Shown: piece by piece, positions 43,106 through 52,591 of the stretch
Layout: every line of letters starts with the position of its first letter
Position numbering within the stretch: the stretch's first letter is position 1
Assembly: GCF_900101435.1 (NCBI RefSeq)
Contig: NZ_FMZH01000010.1
Span: 62,001-126,000 of the forward strand
Length of the DNA: 64,000 nt
DNA from: Pedobacter soli
GTDB taxonomy: Bacteria > Bacteroidota > Bacteroidia > Sphingobacteriales > Sphingobacteriaceae
Direction: 5' to 3'
The notes under the pieces: generated by a model
Told to the model about the DNA's origin: nothing
Database searches by the model: none
Seen by the model: only the letters and a program-made list of their open reading frames with translations
Position numbers and translations under genes: made by a program

Positions 43106-44509
43106 ATGAAATTACTAAAGAGTATATTATTTGTATGGCTAGCCTGGGCATTTAGTGCCCGGGCAGAGGTTAAGCTTCCTGCATTATTTGCTGATGGGAT
43201 GGTGCTGCAACAAAAAACAGCTGCAAAAATATGGGGTTTTTCAAGTGGTAAAAAATCAATCCGCATCAAAACCTCATGGGATAATAAAACTTACAAAGTT
43301 AAACCCCAGGTAAATGGCGAGTGGCAAGCCTTACTGGCAACGCCTGGTGCTGGTGGACCTTATAGCATTGACATTGAACAAGAAAACAAGATCGTTTTAA
43401 ACAATGTATTAATTGGTGAGGTTTGGGTTTGTTCGGGTCAGTCGAATATGGATATGCCGATGAAAGGATACGGTGGTTCACCAATTGTGGGTTCAATGGA
43501 TATATTATTGGATGCACCTAATCCAAATTTAAGGCTGTTCCATCTTGAAAAAATATTCTCAACAACGCCAAAAAACGATGTTAAAGGAACCTGGGCAGAG
43601 GCGGATGCGGGTTCTGCAAGTAGTTTTAGTGCGGTCGGTTACCAATTTGCCAGTTTTTTACAAAAGCATTTAGGTGTTCCGGTTGGCATTATCCAAACCA
43701 CCTGGGGTGGTTCGCCAATTGAAGCATGGACAGATAAAACTGTTATCGAAAATCTTCTGGGAGATCGGTTGGCTACTGATAAGGCGATAACGAAAGCACA
43801 CTATCAAATACCTGGGAATTTATATAATGGAATGGTTAAACCTTTAGTTGGCTACAATATTGCAGGCGTAATTTGGTATCAGGGAGAACAAAACAGGCAT
43901 AACAATCAAGATTACCTGGCCTTACAAATGGCGATGGTAAAACTTTGGCGAAAGGAGTGGGGCATAGGCGAATGGCCTTTTTATGGCGTACAATTAGCCC
44001 CCATGTATTATGGTAAAGAATCTGGTCTTTCGGTTCCCTTGCTAAGGGAGGCGCAGTTAAAATTAACCGATACCTTGGTCAATTCCGGCATGGCCATTTC
44101 AATTGATGCCGGTGAAGAACATAATATCCATCCTGCAAATAAAACTATTGTGGCAAAACGATTGGCATATCTGGCACTGGCCAAAACATACCATAAGCAG
44201 GGAATTGCCTTTAGTGGCCCCAGGTATCAATCGATGCAAATTAAGCATGATACCGTAGTCGTTAAGTTTTCTGAAACTCCATTGGGAATGACCAGTTATG
44301 GTAAAAAGCTAACGCAATTTGAAGTCGCTGGTCGCGATAAAGTTTTCCATCAGGCACTTGCTAGGATAAAAGACGATAAGGTTATTATAATCAGTGCAGA
44401 GGTTAGCCAACCAGTGGCGGTTAGGTACGCATTTAAAGATTGGTGTGTGGGCGAGCTTTATAATGTGGAAGGATTGCCAGCTTCACCTTTCCGAACAGAT
44501 AATTGGTAG
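43106..44509 (+). CDS. Sialate O-acetylesterase-like SGNH esterase
   Basis: The start at 43106 (MKLLKSILFVWLAWAFSARA, a signal peptide) is used because a nominal upstream start is TTG overlapping the previous stop. About 467 residues. GEVWVCSGQSNMDMPM holds the nucleophile Ser in GQSN, GVIWYQGEQNRHN is block III, and ISIDAGEEHNIHPANK carries the catalytic Asp-His pair. ADGMVLQQK near residue 25 is the usual family opening. It removes O-acetyl groups from glycans; in Bacteroidota many members act on acetylated plant polysaccharides, not sialic acid. Third gene of the LacI-controlled operon, followed by a terminator. Confidence 0.9.
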   Translation: MKLLKSILFVWLAWAFSARAEVKLPALFADGMVLQQKTAAKIWGFSSGKKSIRIKTSWDNKTYKVKPQVNGEWQALLATPGAGGPYSIDIEQENKIVLNNVLIGEVWVCSGQSNMDMPMKGYGGSPIVGSMDILLDAPNPNLRLFHLEKIFSTTPKNDVKGTWAEADAGSASSFSAVGYQFASFLQKHLGVPVGIIQTTWGGSPIEAWTDKTVIENLLGDRLATDKAITKAHYQIPGNLYNGMVKPLVGYNIAGVIWYQGEQNRHNNQDYLALQMAMVKLWRKEWGIGEWPFYGVQLAPMYYGKESGLSVPLLREAQLKLTDTLVNSGMAISIDAGEEHNIHPANKTIVAKRLAYLALAKTYHKQGIAFSGPRYQSMQIKHDTVVVKFSETPLGMTSYGKKLTQFEVAGRDKVFHQALARIKDDKVIIISAEVSQPVAVRYAFKDWCVGELYNVEGLPASPFRTDNW

Positions 44510-44525
44510 TCGTTATATTTGGTTT

Positions 44526-44559
44526 AATCCCTTGTATAAAAGTGCAAGGGATTTTTTTT
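44526..44559 (+). terminator. Terminator after the acetylesterase gene
   Basis: AATCCCTTG (44526-44534) and CAAGGGATT (44545-44553) form a 9-bp stem followed by a run of eight T. Strong intrinsic terminator. Confidence 0.88.
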
Positions 44560-44652
44560 GATCAAAATTCCCATTCTAACGAAGATTTATAGCAATTTTT
44601 ATAATCTGTTTTTATGATTTTGTATTGATTTTCAGTGTTTTGTGTTATTTAT

Positions 44653-44683
44653 GAGAACGTTCCCAAAAAATGGGAACGTTCTC
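44653..44683. promoter_or_regulatory. Paired LacI-type operators, site 2
   Basis: GAGAACGTTCCC (44653-44664) and GGGAACGTTCTC (44672-44683), centres 19 bp apart. The whole 44651-44685 block is a perfect 15-5-15 inverted repeat. The second box starts 58 bp upstream of the TATCTTTG at 44730. Confidence 0.9.
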
Positions 44684-44729
44684 ATAAAATTTAGTCAACA
44701 GATCATAATATCAAAAATTAAAAGCTGAA

Positions 44730-44737
44730 TATCTTTG
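44730..44737 (+). promoter_or_regulatory. -7 element of the double SusCD operon
   Basis: TATCTTTG is a perfect TAnnTTTG; no TTTG at -33. It lies 40 nt before the small frame at 44777. Confidence 0.55.
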
Positions 44738-44776
44738 GTAAACAGATTTTAACCAAATCAAATTAACCAAATAATT

Positions 44777-44836
44777 ATGAGAGAATTTTACTATCACAAG
44801 TTACCAGCTTTAGCTTACTTTCCCGCCAAAATTTAG
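44777..44836 (+). CDS. Possible 19-residue leader peptide
   Basis: ATG at 44777 to TAG at 44834-44836 encodes MREFYYHKLPALAYFPAKI. It is the first ATG after the promoter and precedes the SusC-like gene by 78 nt, with a small CCGAT/ATCGG stem between. Reported as a possible upstream frame only; it has no recognisable family and could be chance. Confidence 0.3.
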   Translation: MREFYYHKLPALAYFPAKI

Positions 44837-44914
44837 GTGCTGGTAGTCCGATTATTCGAGATCGGCAAACTAATCAAAGCATCAATCTTTTAACTCTTAA
44901 AAATTAAACTAACC

Positions 44915-47749
44915 ATGTCGATTTTTATAAAACCATTTATGGTATTGCTGTGCTGTCTTTTTATTTTCATAGACGGGACAGGTGCGCAGGAGGTTACGGT
45001 AATCAGGCCCTACAATCAACTTAGGAACGATTCTTTATTAACTGATTCCTTAAAGAATTTAAAACAGCTGATCTATTTCAATACACCTAAAAGATTATCA
45101 ACCACCTCATCTGCAATGGTGCTGGGTAAAGAATTTAATACTACACCTGTAGTTGCTTATCCCTTGGCACTTGCCGGCCGCTTAGCAGGATTATCGGTTT
45201 CGCAAGGCAACGGAGAACCGTTAAATGAAGGCTTTTCCTATCGTTTGAGGGGGCAAAGCCCGTTAATTTTTATCGATGGTATTCCCCGCTCGGTAACCGA
45301 AATCAGTATGGAGGAAATTGAATCTGTTACGGTATTAAAAGATGCTGTATCCCTTGCCATGTTGGGCGTTAGGGGATCTGGAGGAGCAATTTCAATCGTA
45401 ACTAAAAAAGGAAGTCCGGGTAAACAACAAATTAGTTTTACCGGCCAGTGGGGTACCCAAAGGCCTTTACAGAATCTAATTTCCCATTCGCTTGATGCCT
45501 ATAATTACGCTCAGCTTTATAACGAGGCCCTGGTTAACGATGGACTATCGGTTGCCGGTAACGGATTTAGTCAGGTAGCTTTAAATGGTTTTCAAACGGG
45601 CAATAATCCATATTTGTATCCAAATGTTGATTGGCGGGATCAGGTGCTAAAAAACTCGGCAACAATTGCCCGTTACAACCTCAATACCAGTGGAGGCAAT
45701 AACTACGTGAAATACTTCATTAATCTGGAACACATTAATCAGAATGGATTTTTTAAGGAGAGCGATATTAATACTAACTACAGCACCAATGCTGGCGCAA
45801 AGGGGTACTTTATCCGCTCTAATGTAGACGTAAATCTTACCGATAAAATTACTGCTGGAATTTACATCCAGGGCAGGATTTTAAATAAAAATAATCCGGG
45901 TAATGCAGCAGCAGATAACATTTTTTCATCTTTATTGGCAACTCCAAACAGCGCTTACCCCGTGTATAATGCCAATGGAAGTTATGGAGGCTCATCTCAG
46001 TTTACCAACAATATTTTAGCCCAAAGCATTAATTCTGGCTACTCGCTGAGCAATACCAGAACAGTTTTAACCGATGTTTATTTGAAACACACACTTGATG
46101 ATTTAAGCAAAGGTTTATGGGTTAAAGTTCGCGCATCTTTTTTTAGCAATCTGAACGAAAATTTGGTCAGGGTTAAATCTTTTGCCGTTTTTGAGCCAAA
46201 TGGTGTTTCTGGTACGGGCGAAACTACTTATCGCCAGTTTGGTACCAATAGCGAACAAGGGAATACCAATTCTATCGGTTTTCAAAACCGTTCTGATTTT
46301 CAGGAACTTTCTATAGGTTATAACCGTACTTTCAGCAAGCATGGTTTCGATGCGGTAATTCTTGCCAATCGGGATAATCTGGTAAATGGTACAAATTTGC
46401 CTTATACAATTCAAGGTATCTCTGGTCATGTAGCTTATAATTATGATGAAAAGTATTTAGCAGAATTGTCTTTTGCTCAAAACGGGGCTAATCGTTATCC
46501 TAACAATGGTGGTTTTAAATACGGTTTTTTTCCTGCTGCTGGTTTAGGCTGGAATATCAATAAAGAATCGTTTTTAAAAGATGTGAGCTGGTTAAATAAT
46601 TTGAAGCTTTATACTTCATATGGTAAGAGTGGTAAAAATAACACTGCTTATTATACTTACATGCAGGTTTATAATGCTTCGCCCACTGCTTATTTTGGAT
46701 CGAGCGCTGCGGCCGGAACCACGGTTGGCGAATCCTATCTGGCTAATCCAAACATCACCTGGGAGAAAGCCAAAATTTTCAATGCAGGGGTGGATGGAAC
46801 TCTATTCAAAAACCAGCTCTCATTTAATGTTGAATATTACTCGAATGTGTATAGCGATTTGAGCATCGTTCGCGGTAACAATTCAGGTTTACTTGGAATC
46901 TCATATCCCGAAGAAAACATTGGAAAACAACGTTATTACGGATGGGATGCGCAAATAAACTGGGCGCAAAGGTTTAACGATTTCGGTTATTTCATCAGTG
47001 CGAATGCCAGCTTGCAAAATTCAAAATTAATTTATTCGGCCGAGGCCAACCAACGGTATGAGTGGATGTACAGAACTGGTCACCCCGTAGGGCAGAACTA
47101 TGGTTACCTTGCCGAAGGTTTGTTTCAAAATCAACAGGAAATTACAGGTTATCCAACAATTGAAGGTTACAGCCCTCAACCTGGCGATATCAAATACCGC
47201 GATTTAAATGGCGATGGGGTAATTAACCAATACGATCAAACCACATTTGGATCTGAGAAAGCAACAGTTTTTCTGGGTTCAAGAATTGGTTTTAGTTTTA
47301 AAGGAATCGATTTTAGTGCCTTGTTTCAGGGCGTATTAAATCAACAGGTTTACTTGTCGGGAAATTCATACCGTGAGTTTCAAAGCGGAACAGCTCAGGC
47401 ATACGAAATACAGCTAGGTAGATGGACTCCGGCAACTGCCACTACAGCAACCTATCCCAGATTAACAACAAGCTCGGGCCCGAGAAATGGCGCGCAAAAT
47501 AATTTTGTAAGTTCTTCTTACTGGTTAAGAAGCGGAAATTATGTGCGCTTAAAAACCATCGAATTGGGATATACCATTCCCGGAAAACTCACCAAAAAGA
47601 TCGGACTGCAATCCACGCGGATATTCTTAAACGGATTGAACCTTTACACCTGGAGTTCAGATACATTTAACGGTGCCGATCCGGAAAATTATACTGGCGG
47701 TTATCCGATTGGAAAAGTATTTAATGTGGGCCTAAACATTCAATTATAG
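44915..47749 (+). CDS. SusC-like TonB-dependent transporter lacking the N-terminal regulatory domain
   Basis: A 944-residue protein with signal FMVLLCCLFIFIDGTGAQ. After the signal it goes almost directly into the plug (NTTPVVAYPLALAGRLAGLS, then LIFIDGIPRSVTEISMEEIE and VLKDAVSLAMLGVRGSGGAI). The carboxypeptidase-regulatory-like domain and the usual DEVVVVGYG segment of other SusC proteins here are missing. The barrel is full length and ends VFNVGLNIQL. It pairs with SusD 2 nt downstream. It is likely still a glycan importer, perhaps with a different TonB interaction. Confidence 0.88.
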   Translation: MSIFIKPFMVLLCCLFIFIDGTGAQEVTVIRPYNQLRNDSLLTDSLKNLKQLIYFNTPKRLSTTSSAMVLGKEFNTTPVVAYPLALAGRLAGLSVSQGNGEPLNEGFSYRLRGQSPLIFIDGIPRSVTEISMEEIESVTVLKDAVSLAMLGVRGSGGAISIVTKKGSPGKQQISFTGQWGTQRPLQNLISHSLDAYNYAQLYNEALVNDGLSVAGNGFSQVALNGFQTGNNPYLYPNVDWRDQVLKNSATIARYNLNTSGGNNYVKYFINLEHINQNGFFKESDINTNYSTNAGAKGYFIRSNVDVNLTDKITAGIYIQGRILNKNNPGNAAADNIFSSLLATPNSAYPVYNANGSYGGSSQFTNNILAQSINSGYSLSNTRTVLTDVYLKHTLDDLSKGLWVKVRASFFSNLNENLVRVKSFAVFEPNGVSGTGETTYRQFGTNSEQGNTNSIGFQNRSDFQELSIGYNRTFSKHGFDAVILANRDNLVNGTNLPYTIQGISGHVAYNYDEKYLAELSFAQNGANRYPNNGGFKYGFFPAAGLGWNINKESFLKDVSWLNNLKLYTSYGKSGKNNTAYYTYMQVYNASPTAYFGSSAAAGTTVGESYLANPNITWEKAKIFNAGVDGTLFKNQLSFNVEYYSNVYSDLSIVRGNNSGLLGISYPEENIGKQRYYGWDAQINWAQRFNDFGYFISANASLQNSKLIYSAEANQRYEWMYRTGHPVGQNYGYLAEGLFQNQQEITGYPTIEGYSPQPGDIKYRDLNGDGVINQYDQTTFGSEKATVFLGSRIGFSFKGIDFSALFQGVLNQQVYLSGNSYREFQSGTAQAYEIQLGRWTPATATTATYPRLTTSSGPRNGAQNNFVSSSYWLRSGNYVRLKTIELGYTIPGKLTKKIGLQSTRIFLNGLNLYTWSSDTFNGADPENYTGGYPIGKVFNVGLNIQL

Positions 47750-47751
47750 TT

Positions 47752-49440
47752 ATGAAAAAGATATTAAGCTTATTAATCATAGCGCTGACGATGATATCGT
47801 CATCATGCAAGAAATTTGAAAATGAACCTGAAGAGCGCACAACAGAAACAGATGTATTTGATCCCACGGATAAAACCGGAACACTTTCTACTGCTTATTT
47901 ATTAGGAATTTATTCTTTTTTACCAGCTGGATTTAATAGAATTGATGGTGATTTCTTAGATGCGGCAACTGATGATGCTGTGCCGTCTTCGAACCGATCG
48001 GGCATTAGTTTGTTTACCAACGGACAGTTGACGGCAGTTAATTATCCGGACAATAATTGGAACAATAGCTACACGATCATTCGCCGCTGCAATGTATTTT
48101 TGAAAAATATTGGTATTGTGCCTATTGCTGATGCAATCAGGCAAAGACAGGTTGCCGAGGCTCGTTTTTTGCGTGCTTTTGCATACTTTGAACTCTTAAA
48201 ACGTTACGGTGGTATTCCGCTGGTTGGCGATAAAGTATTTGCATTAGAAGAGGATCTAAATGTTCCCCGAAATACATTTGCCGAGTGTGTAGATTATATT
48301 TCAAATGAATGCGATTATACAGCAGCAAATCTGCCCAATGGATCTGCAGTTATTGCTGCAGAGTTTGGCAGAGTGCCATCAGAGGCAGCTTTGGCTTTAA
48401 AATGCAGGTTGTATTTATATGCCGCAAGCCCTTTATTTAACGGTGGAGGTATTGAATCAAACAATGCACTAAAATCCTTAACGGGTTATTTAACTGCTGA
48501 TCAAAACAGATGGTTGCCAGTAATCAGCGCTGCAGAGGCTATTATTGCCAAAAATTATTATAAGCTGCCAACCGGAACCGGAACTACAGCTTATTCAGCG
48601 GTTTTCACTACAAAAATTAATACCGATATTATTTTTTCCAAACAATCGGCGAACTCTACTGTAATCGAAAATGCGAATGCGCCAGTGGGTTATGTAGCAC
48701 CAACTACCAGTAACGGGCGTACCAGTCCGACGCAGAATTTAGTTAATGCCTTCCCAAATTTGAACGGTTCGGCATACACAGGTACACAAACTGAAGCAAC
48801 ACAATATGATAATCGCGACCCAAGATTAAAATCAATACTATTTTATAATACGGTTGCCTGGTTGGGCAGACCGGTACAAACTTTCGAGGGTGGTTTGGAT
48901 AAACCTAATCAGGCCTTTAAAACACAGACCCGAACGGCTTATTATTTAAGGAAATTTATGGCCGATTTCTCTACCTCCACAACTTATTCTAACCAAAGCC
49001 ACAACTTCCCTTATTTCAGGTTTGCAGAGGTTTTATTGAACTATGCCGAGGCCTTAAATGAGGTTAACCGTGTTGAAGATGCCGTTAAGCAGATTATTTT
49101 AATCAGGGCACGGGCAGGAATTACCGCCGGCACTGGTAACCGTTATGGCATTAGTGTGGGCATTACGCAAACTCAGCTACGTGATTTAATTAGAAATGAA
49201 CGCAGAATTGAGCTTTGTTTTGAAGAACATCGTTTCTTCGATGTTCGTCGCTGGAAGTTAGGATCATTATTGGCCGGCAGTTTTCAGGGCTTAAAAATTA
49301 CGCAAAATGGAACGGCTTTCAGTTACGAATTGCAAAACGTAACCGATAATGTTTTCAACGATAAATACTATCACATGCCAATTCCATACGCTGAGCTTAC
49401 CAGGAACACGAGCTTGCTACAAAACCAGGGTTATTATTGA
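47752..49440 (+). CDS. SusD/RagB-family lipoprotein (module B, first pair)
   Basis: A 562-residue protein with lipobox signal LLIIALTMISSSC-KK. RQVAEARFLRAFAYFELLKR with YGGIPLVGDKVF, ALALKCRLYLYAASPLFNGG, ILIRARAGI and LIRNERRIELCFEEHRFFDV then RRWKLGSLL are SusD blocks, ending YHMPIPYAELTRNTSLLQNQ. It starts 2 nt after its SusC partner. The LFNGGG / ASPLFNGG form is that of the larger SusD subgroup with RagB-like character. Confidence 0.93.
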   Translation: MKKILSLLIIALTMISSSCKKFENEPEERTTETDVFDPTDKTGTLSTAYLLGIYSFLPAGFNRIDGDFLDAATDDAVPSSNRSGISLFTNGQLTAVNYPDNNWNNSYTIIRRCNVFLKNIGIVPIADAIRQRQVAEARFLRAFAYFELLKRYGGIPLVGDKVFALEEDLNVPRNTFAECVDYISNECDYTAANLPNGSAVIAAEFGRVPSEAALALKCRLYLYAASPLFNGGGIESNNALKSLTGYLTADQNRWLPVISAAEAIIAKNYYKLPTGTGTTAYSAVFTTKINTDIIFSKQSANSTVIENANAPVGYVAPTTSNGRTSPTQNLVNAFPNLNGSAYTGTQTEATQYDNRDPRLKSILFYNTVAWLGRPVQTFEGGLDKPNQAFKTQTRTAYYLRKFMADFSTSTTYSNQSHNFPYFRFAEVLLNYAEALNEVNRVEDAVKQIILIRARAGITAGTGNRYGISVGITQTQLRDLIRNERRIELCFEEHRFFDVRRWKLGSLLAGSFQGLKITQNGTAFSYELQNVTDNVFNDKYYHMPIPYAELTRNTSLLQNQGYY

Positions 49441-49474
49441 TGCACTGTATGGTTTAATTTTTTAAAAGAACGAA

Positions 49475-52400
49475 ATGAGAAAATATATATACATTTTAAG
49501 TGTGTTTCTTTTTGTGCTCAGTTTTTCTGCAATGGCACAGAGAAGAGAAATTACCGGCCAGGTTAGCGATAAGGATGGCGGTTTGCCAGGTGTTAGCGTT
49601 ATCGATAAAACAAATCCTAAAAACGGAACATTAACAGATGCAAACGGAAAATTCAGATTGTTTGTTGATGGCAATGTGATTACCCTTAAAATGGTTGGTT
49701 ACACCACCAAAGATGTTTCAGTACAAGGTATAAGTAATATTAAGGTAACTTTAACCGAAAATCAGACAGATTTAGATGAAGTAGTAGTTGTTGGTTTCGG
49801 AGAGAAGAAGAAAATAACTTTAACCGGTGCAGTAAGTGCCATAAGTGGTAAGGATATCAAACAAAGTCCATCGCCAAGTTTGCAAAACACGCTGGCTGGC
49901 AGGGTAACGGGTTTTAGCAGTCAGCAACGTTCTGGCCAACCTGGCAGAGATGGGGCAAGTTTTAATGTCCGTGGTGTAGGTTCTTATGTAGGAAATAATA
50001 ATCCATTGATTTTAGTTGATGATATTGAGTTTACTTATGATCAGTTTTCATCCCTTAACGCCAATGAAGTAGAATCAGTTAGTATTTTGAAAGATGCCTC
50101 TACTACATCAATTTATGGTATAAAGGGCGCGAATGGTGTAATTTTGGTTACTACCGTACGTGGTAAGGTGGGTAAACCGCAAATTACTTTCCAGGCAGAA
50201 TATGGTTTAAACCAGTTAACCAGAAGGCCAGAATATTTAGATGCTTATCAATCTGCATCGATCATCAATCAGGGCGAAGTGAATACGAATGCGCTTAACC
50301 CTAATCCGAGTTTTGTGCGTACATTTTCTGATCAGGATTTAGAACTCTACAAAAATGGCACAGATCCTTATGGTCACCCCAACAACGACTGGACGGACAT
50401 TTTACTCAAGAAATTTGCGCCACAGCTTCGTGGTAATTTTGACATCACCGGAGGTACAGAGAAAGCTAAATACTTCGTTTCTGTTGGTTACCTCAACCAA
50501 GGTGGTCAGTTAAAAGATTACAGTGCAGATTTAAACAGTGAGTTTTACTACAAACGTTATAATTACCGTTCGAATGTTGATGTTAAATTAACCAAAACAC
50601 TCGATGTAAAATTCGATCTGTTTGGTAATGTTGATGAATTGAATACCAACAATGCCAGTGCCAATAGTTTATTTAGCGATTTAGGCCGCACGGCAGAAAC
50701 GGCTCCTTTTAACTATCCAATTTATAATCCGGATGGAAGTTTGGGTTACAGCTTGTGGCAGAGAAATTCATCTGGAAGAAATAACAATAACCTGATCGGC
50801 CGGTTGATGTACAATGGCTATTCCCGTACTTATTCAAACAATGTTAATTTAGCCACATCGGCGGTACAGAAGCTGGATTTCATTACCAAAGGTTTATCTG
50901 TAAAGGGAACTTTGGCTTACCGCAACCTTTATGCTTACAGCCGTAACCTGCAACGCCCAACAAGTGGTACTGGTTTCATTTCTTATATATATGATCCGGC
51001 AACTGATGCTTATAATTTCGGGCAGCGAGATAACGTGTATCGCATCAGTATTCCAGCGCTTAGCTCTCCTGCCAGTAGTACCAATAGCTCGCTTACCTTG
51101 CAGGCCATTTTAAATTATAACCGTTCATTTGGCAATCACAACGTTACAGGCTTGGTTTTGTATAATCAAAATAGCAAGACATTTCAGAACAATGCAGATG
51201 GAAATCGCTACAACTTTATTCCCGAAAATTTTAGAGGTTACACCGCCAGATTGGGCTACGATTATAAGCAGAAATATATTGTTGAAGCCAGTGGTGCCTA
51301 TAATGGTACCGATCGTTTTGCAGTCGGAAAAAGACTGGGTTTCTTCCCCGCAGGATCGGTAGGGTGGAACATTGCCGAAGAGAAAATCTTTAAAGATAAC
51401 CTGAAGTTTATCGATCTGTTTAAAGCGCGTGCATCTTACGGTTTAGTTGGTGCAGATGGAACAGGAGGCACCTATGCTTACCTGCAATCTTATACCGCAG
51501 GTTCAGGAACCGGGCTTTTTGGCTTAGCTACCAATAATCCCTATGGTACGGCAGTTGAAGGTACTTTAGGTAACGATCAGGTAACCTGGGAGAAAGAAAA
51601 GAAACTGGATATTGGCCTTGATATCGCTTTGTTCAAGCGTAAATTCACCGCTTCATTCGATTATTTTAACAATAACCGATACGATATTTTAACTACCAGG
51701 GGGACGGTTTCGGCAGTTTTTGGACAAAATTTGCCACCAGTTAATTTGGGTAAAGTAAACAATAAGGGTTTCGAGGTAGAATTTGGATTCAATAATTCCA
51801 TCGGTACAGATTGGAGATATTCGGTACGTGGCACATATTCATTGGCTAAAAATAAAATTGTTTTCGCCGATGAGGCTATTCAAACCTATGATTATCAGAC
51901 GCTGACGGGTCAGTCAATTGGTTCGGTTCTAAAGTACAATTGGACGGGTGAGTTCTACAGCGTTGCAGATATTGCAGATCCTGCCGTTCCAAAACCTATT
52001 ATTGGTGGTCGCCCAGGCGATTTAAAATATAAAGACTTAAACGCTGACGGAGTAATTGATGCTAGCGACCGGTCGTATTTTGGTTATACCAATTTACCAA
52101 ATACCACTTTGGGTTTAACCTTAAGTGCAGCCTACAAAAATTTCAGTTTAACGGTATTATTTCAGGGAGCAACGAATTTTGTGGCCAGCGCTCAAGGGGC
52201 AGTGATTCATCACAATGCAAGTAAGGCTTTGCCCATTCACTTAGAGCACTGGACGCCGGAATTAGGGAACAATGCAAAATACCCTCAGTTGTACACAACT
52301 GCATTAAGTCAAAGTCCGAGAGATTTTTACTCTGATTTTTGGGCAATCCCAGCCGATTATGTCCGGTTAAAGACAGCTGAAATCAGTTATACTGCCGGGC

Positions 52401-52582
52401 CGAAGTTGTTGAGTAAACTAAGATTAAAAGGTTTAAGGCTTTATACAAATGGCTATAATTTGTTCACCTGGACCAAACTCGACAAGCTTTACAACTTAGA
52501 TCCGGAGGTATTAGAATCAATAGCGGATTTGCCGTATCCGCCAACAAGAATTTTGAACTTTGGTATTAACGTTACTTTTTAA
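49475..52582 (+). CDS. SusC/RagA-family TonB-dependent transporter (module B, second pair)
   Basis: A 1035-residue protein with signal MRKYIYILSVFLFVLSFSAMA. It has the complete N-terminal regulatory-like domain (EITGQVSDKDGGLPGVSVID), DLDEVVVVGFGEKKKITLTG, the plug sequence ILKDASTTSIYGIKGANGVI and a barrel ending ILNFGINVTF. It is the second transporter in the operon and, unlike its neighbour at 44915, complete. Two transporters in tandem suggest two oligosaccharide species or a redundant pair. Confidence 0.93.
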   Translation: MRKYIYILSVFLFVLSFSAMAQRREITGQVSDKDGGLPGVSVIDKTNPKNGTLTDANGKFRLFVDGNVITLKMVGYTTKDVSVQGISNIKVTLTENQTDLDEVVVVGFGEKKKITLTGAVSAISGKDIKQSPSPSLQNTLAGRVTGFSSQQRSGQPGRDGASFNVRGVGSYVGNNNPLILVDDIEFTYDQFSSLNANEVESVSILKDASTTSIYGIKGANGVILVTTVRGKVGKPQITFQAEYGLNQLTRRPEYLDAYQSASIINQGEVNTNALNPNPSFVRTFSDQDLELYKNGTDPYGHPNNDWTDILLKKFAPQLRGNFDITGGTEKAKYFVSVGYLNQGGQLKDYSADLNSEFYYKRYNYRSNVDVKLTKTLDVKFDLFGNVDELNTNNASANSLFSDLGRTAETAPFNYPIYNPDGSLGYSLWQRNSSGRNNNNLIGRLMYNGYSRTYSNNVNLATSAVQKLDFITKGLSVKGTLAYRNLYAYSRNLQRPTSGTGFISYIYDPATDAYNFGQRDNVYRISIPALSSPASSTNSSLTLQAILNYNRSFGNHNVTGLVLYNQNSKTFQNNADGNRYNFIPENFRGYTARLGYDYKQKYIVEASGAYNGTDRFAVGKRLGFFPAGSVGWNIAEEKIFKDNLKFIDLFKARASYGLVGADGTGGTYAYLQSYTAGSGTGLFGLATNNPYGTAVEGTLGNDQVTWEKEKKLDIGLDIALFKRKFTASFDYFNNNRYDILTTRGTVSAVFGQNLPPVNLGKVNNKGFEVEFGFNNSIGTDWRYSVRGTYSLAKNKIVFADEAIQTYDYQTLTGQSIGSVLKYNWTGEFYSVADIADPAVPKPIIGGRPGDLKYKDLNADGVIDASDRSYFGYTNLPNTTLGLTLSAAYKNFSLTVLFQGATNFVASAQGAVIHHNASKALPIHLEHWTPELGNNAKYPQLYTTALSQSPRDFYSDFWAIPADYVRLKTAEISYTAGPKLLSKLRLKGLRLYTNGYNLFTWTKLDKLYNLDPEVLESIADLPYPPTRILNFGINVTF

Positions 52583-52591
52583 CTGAGTGAT

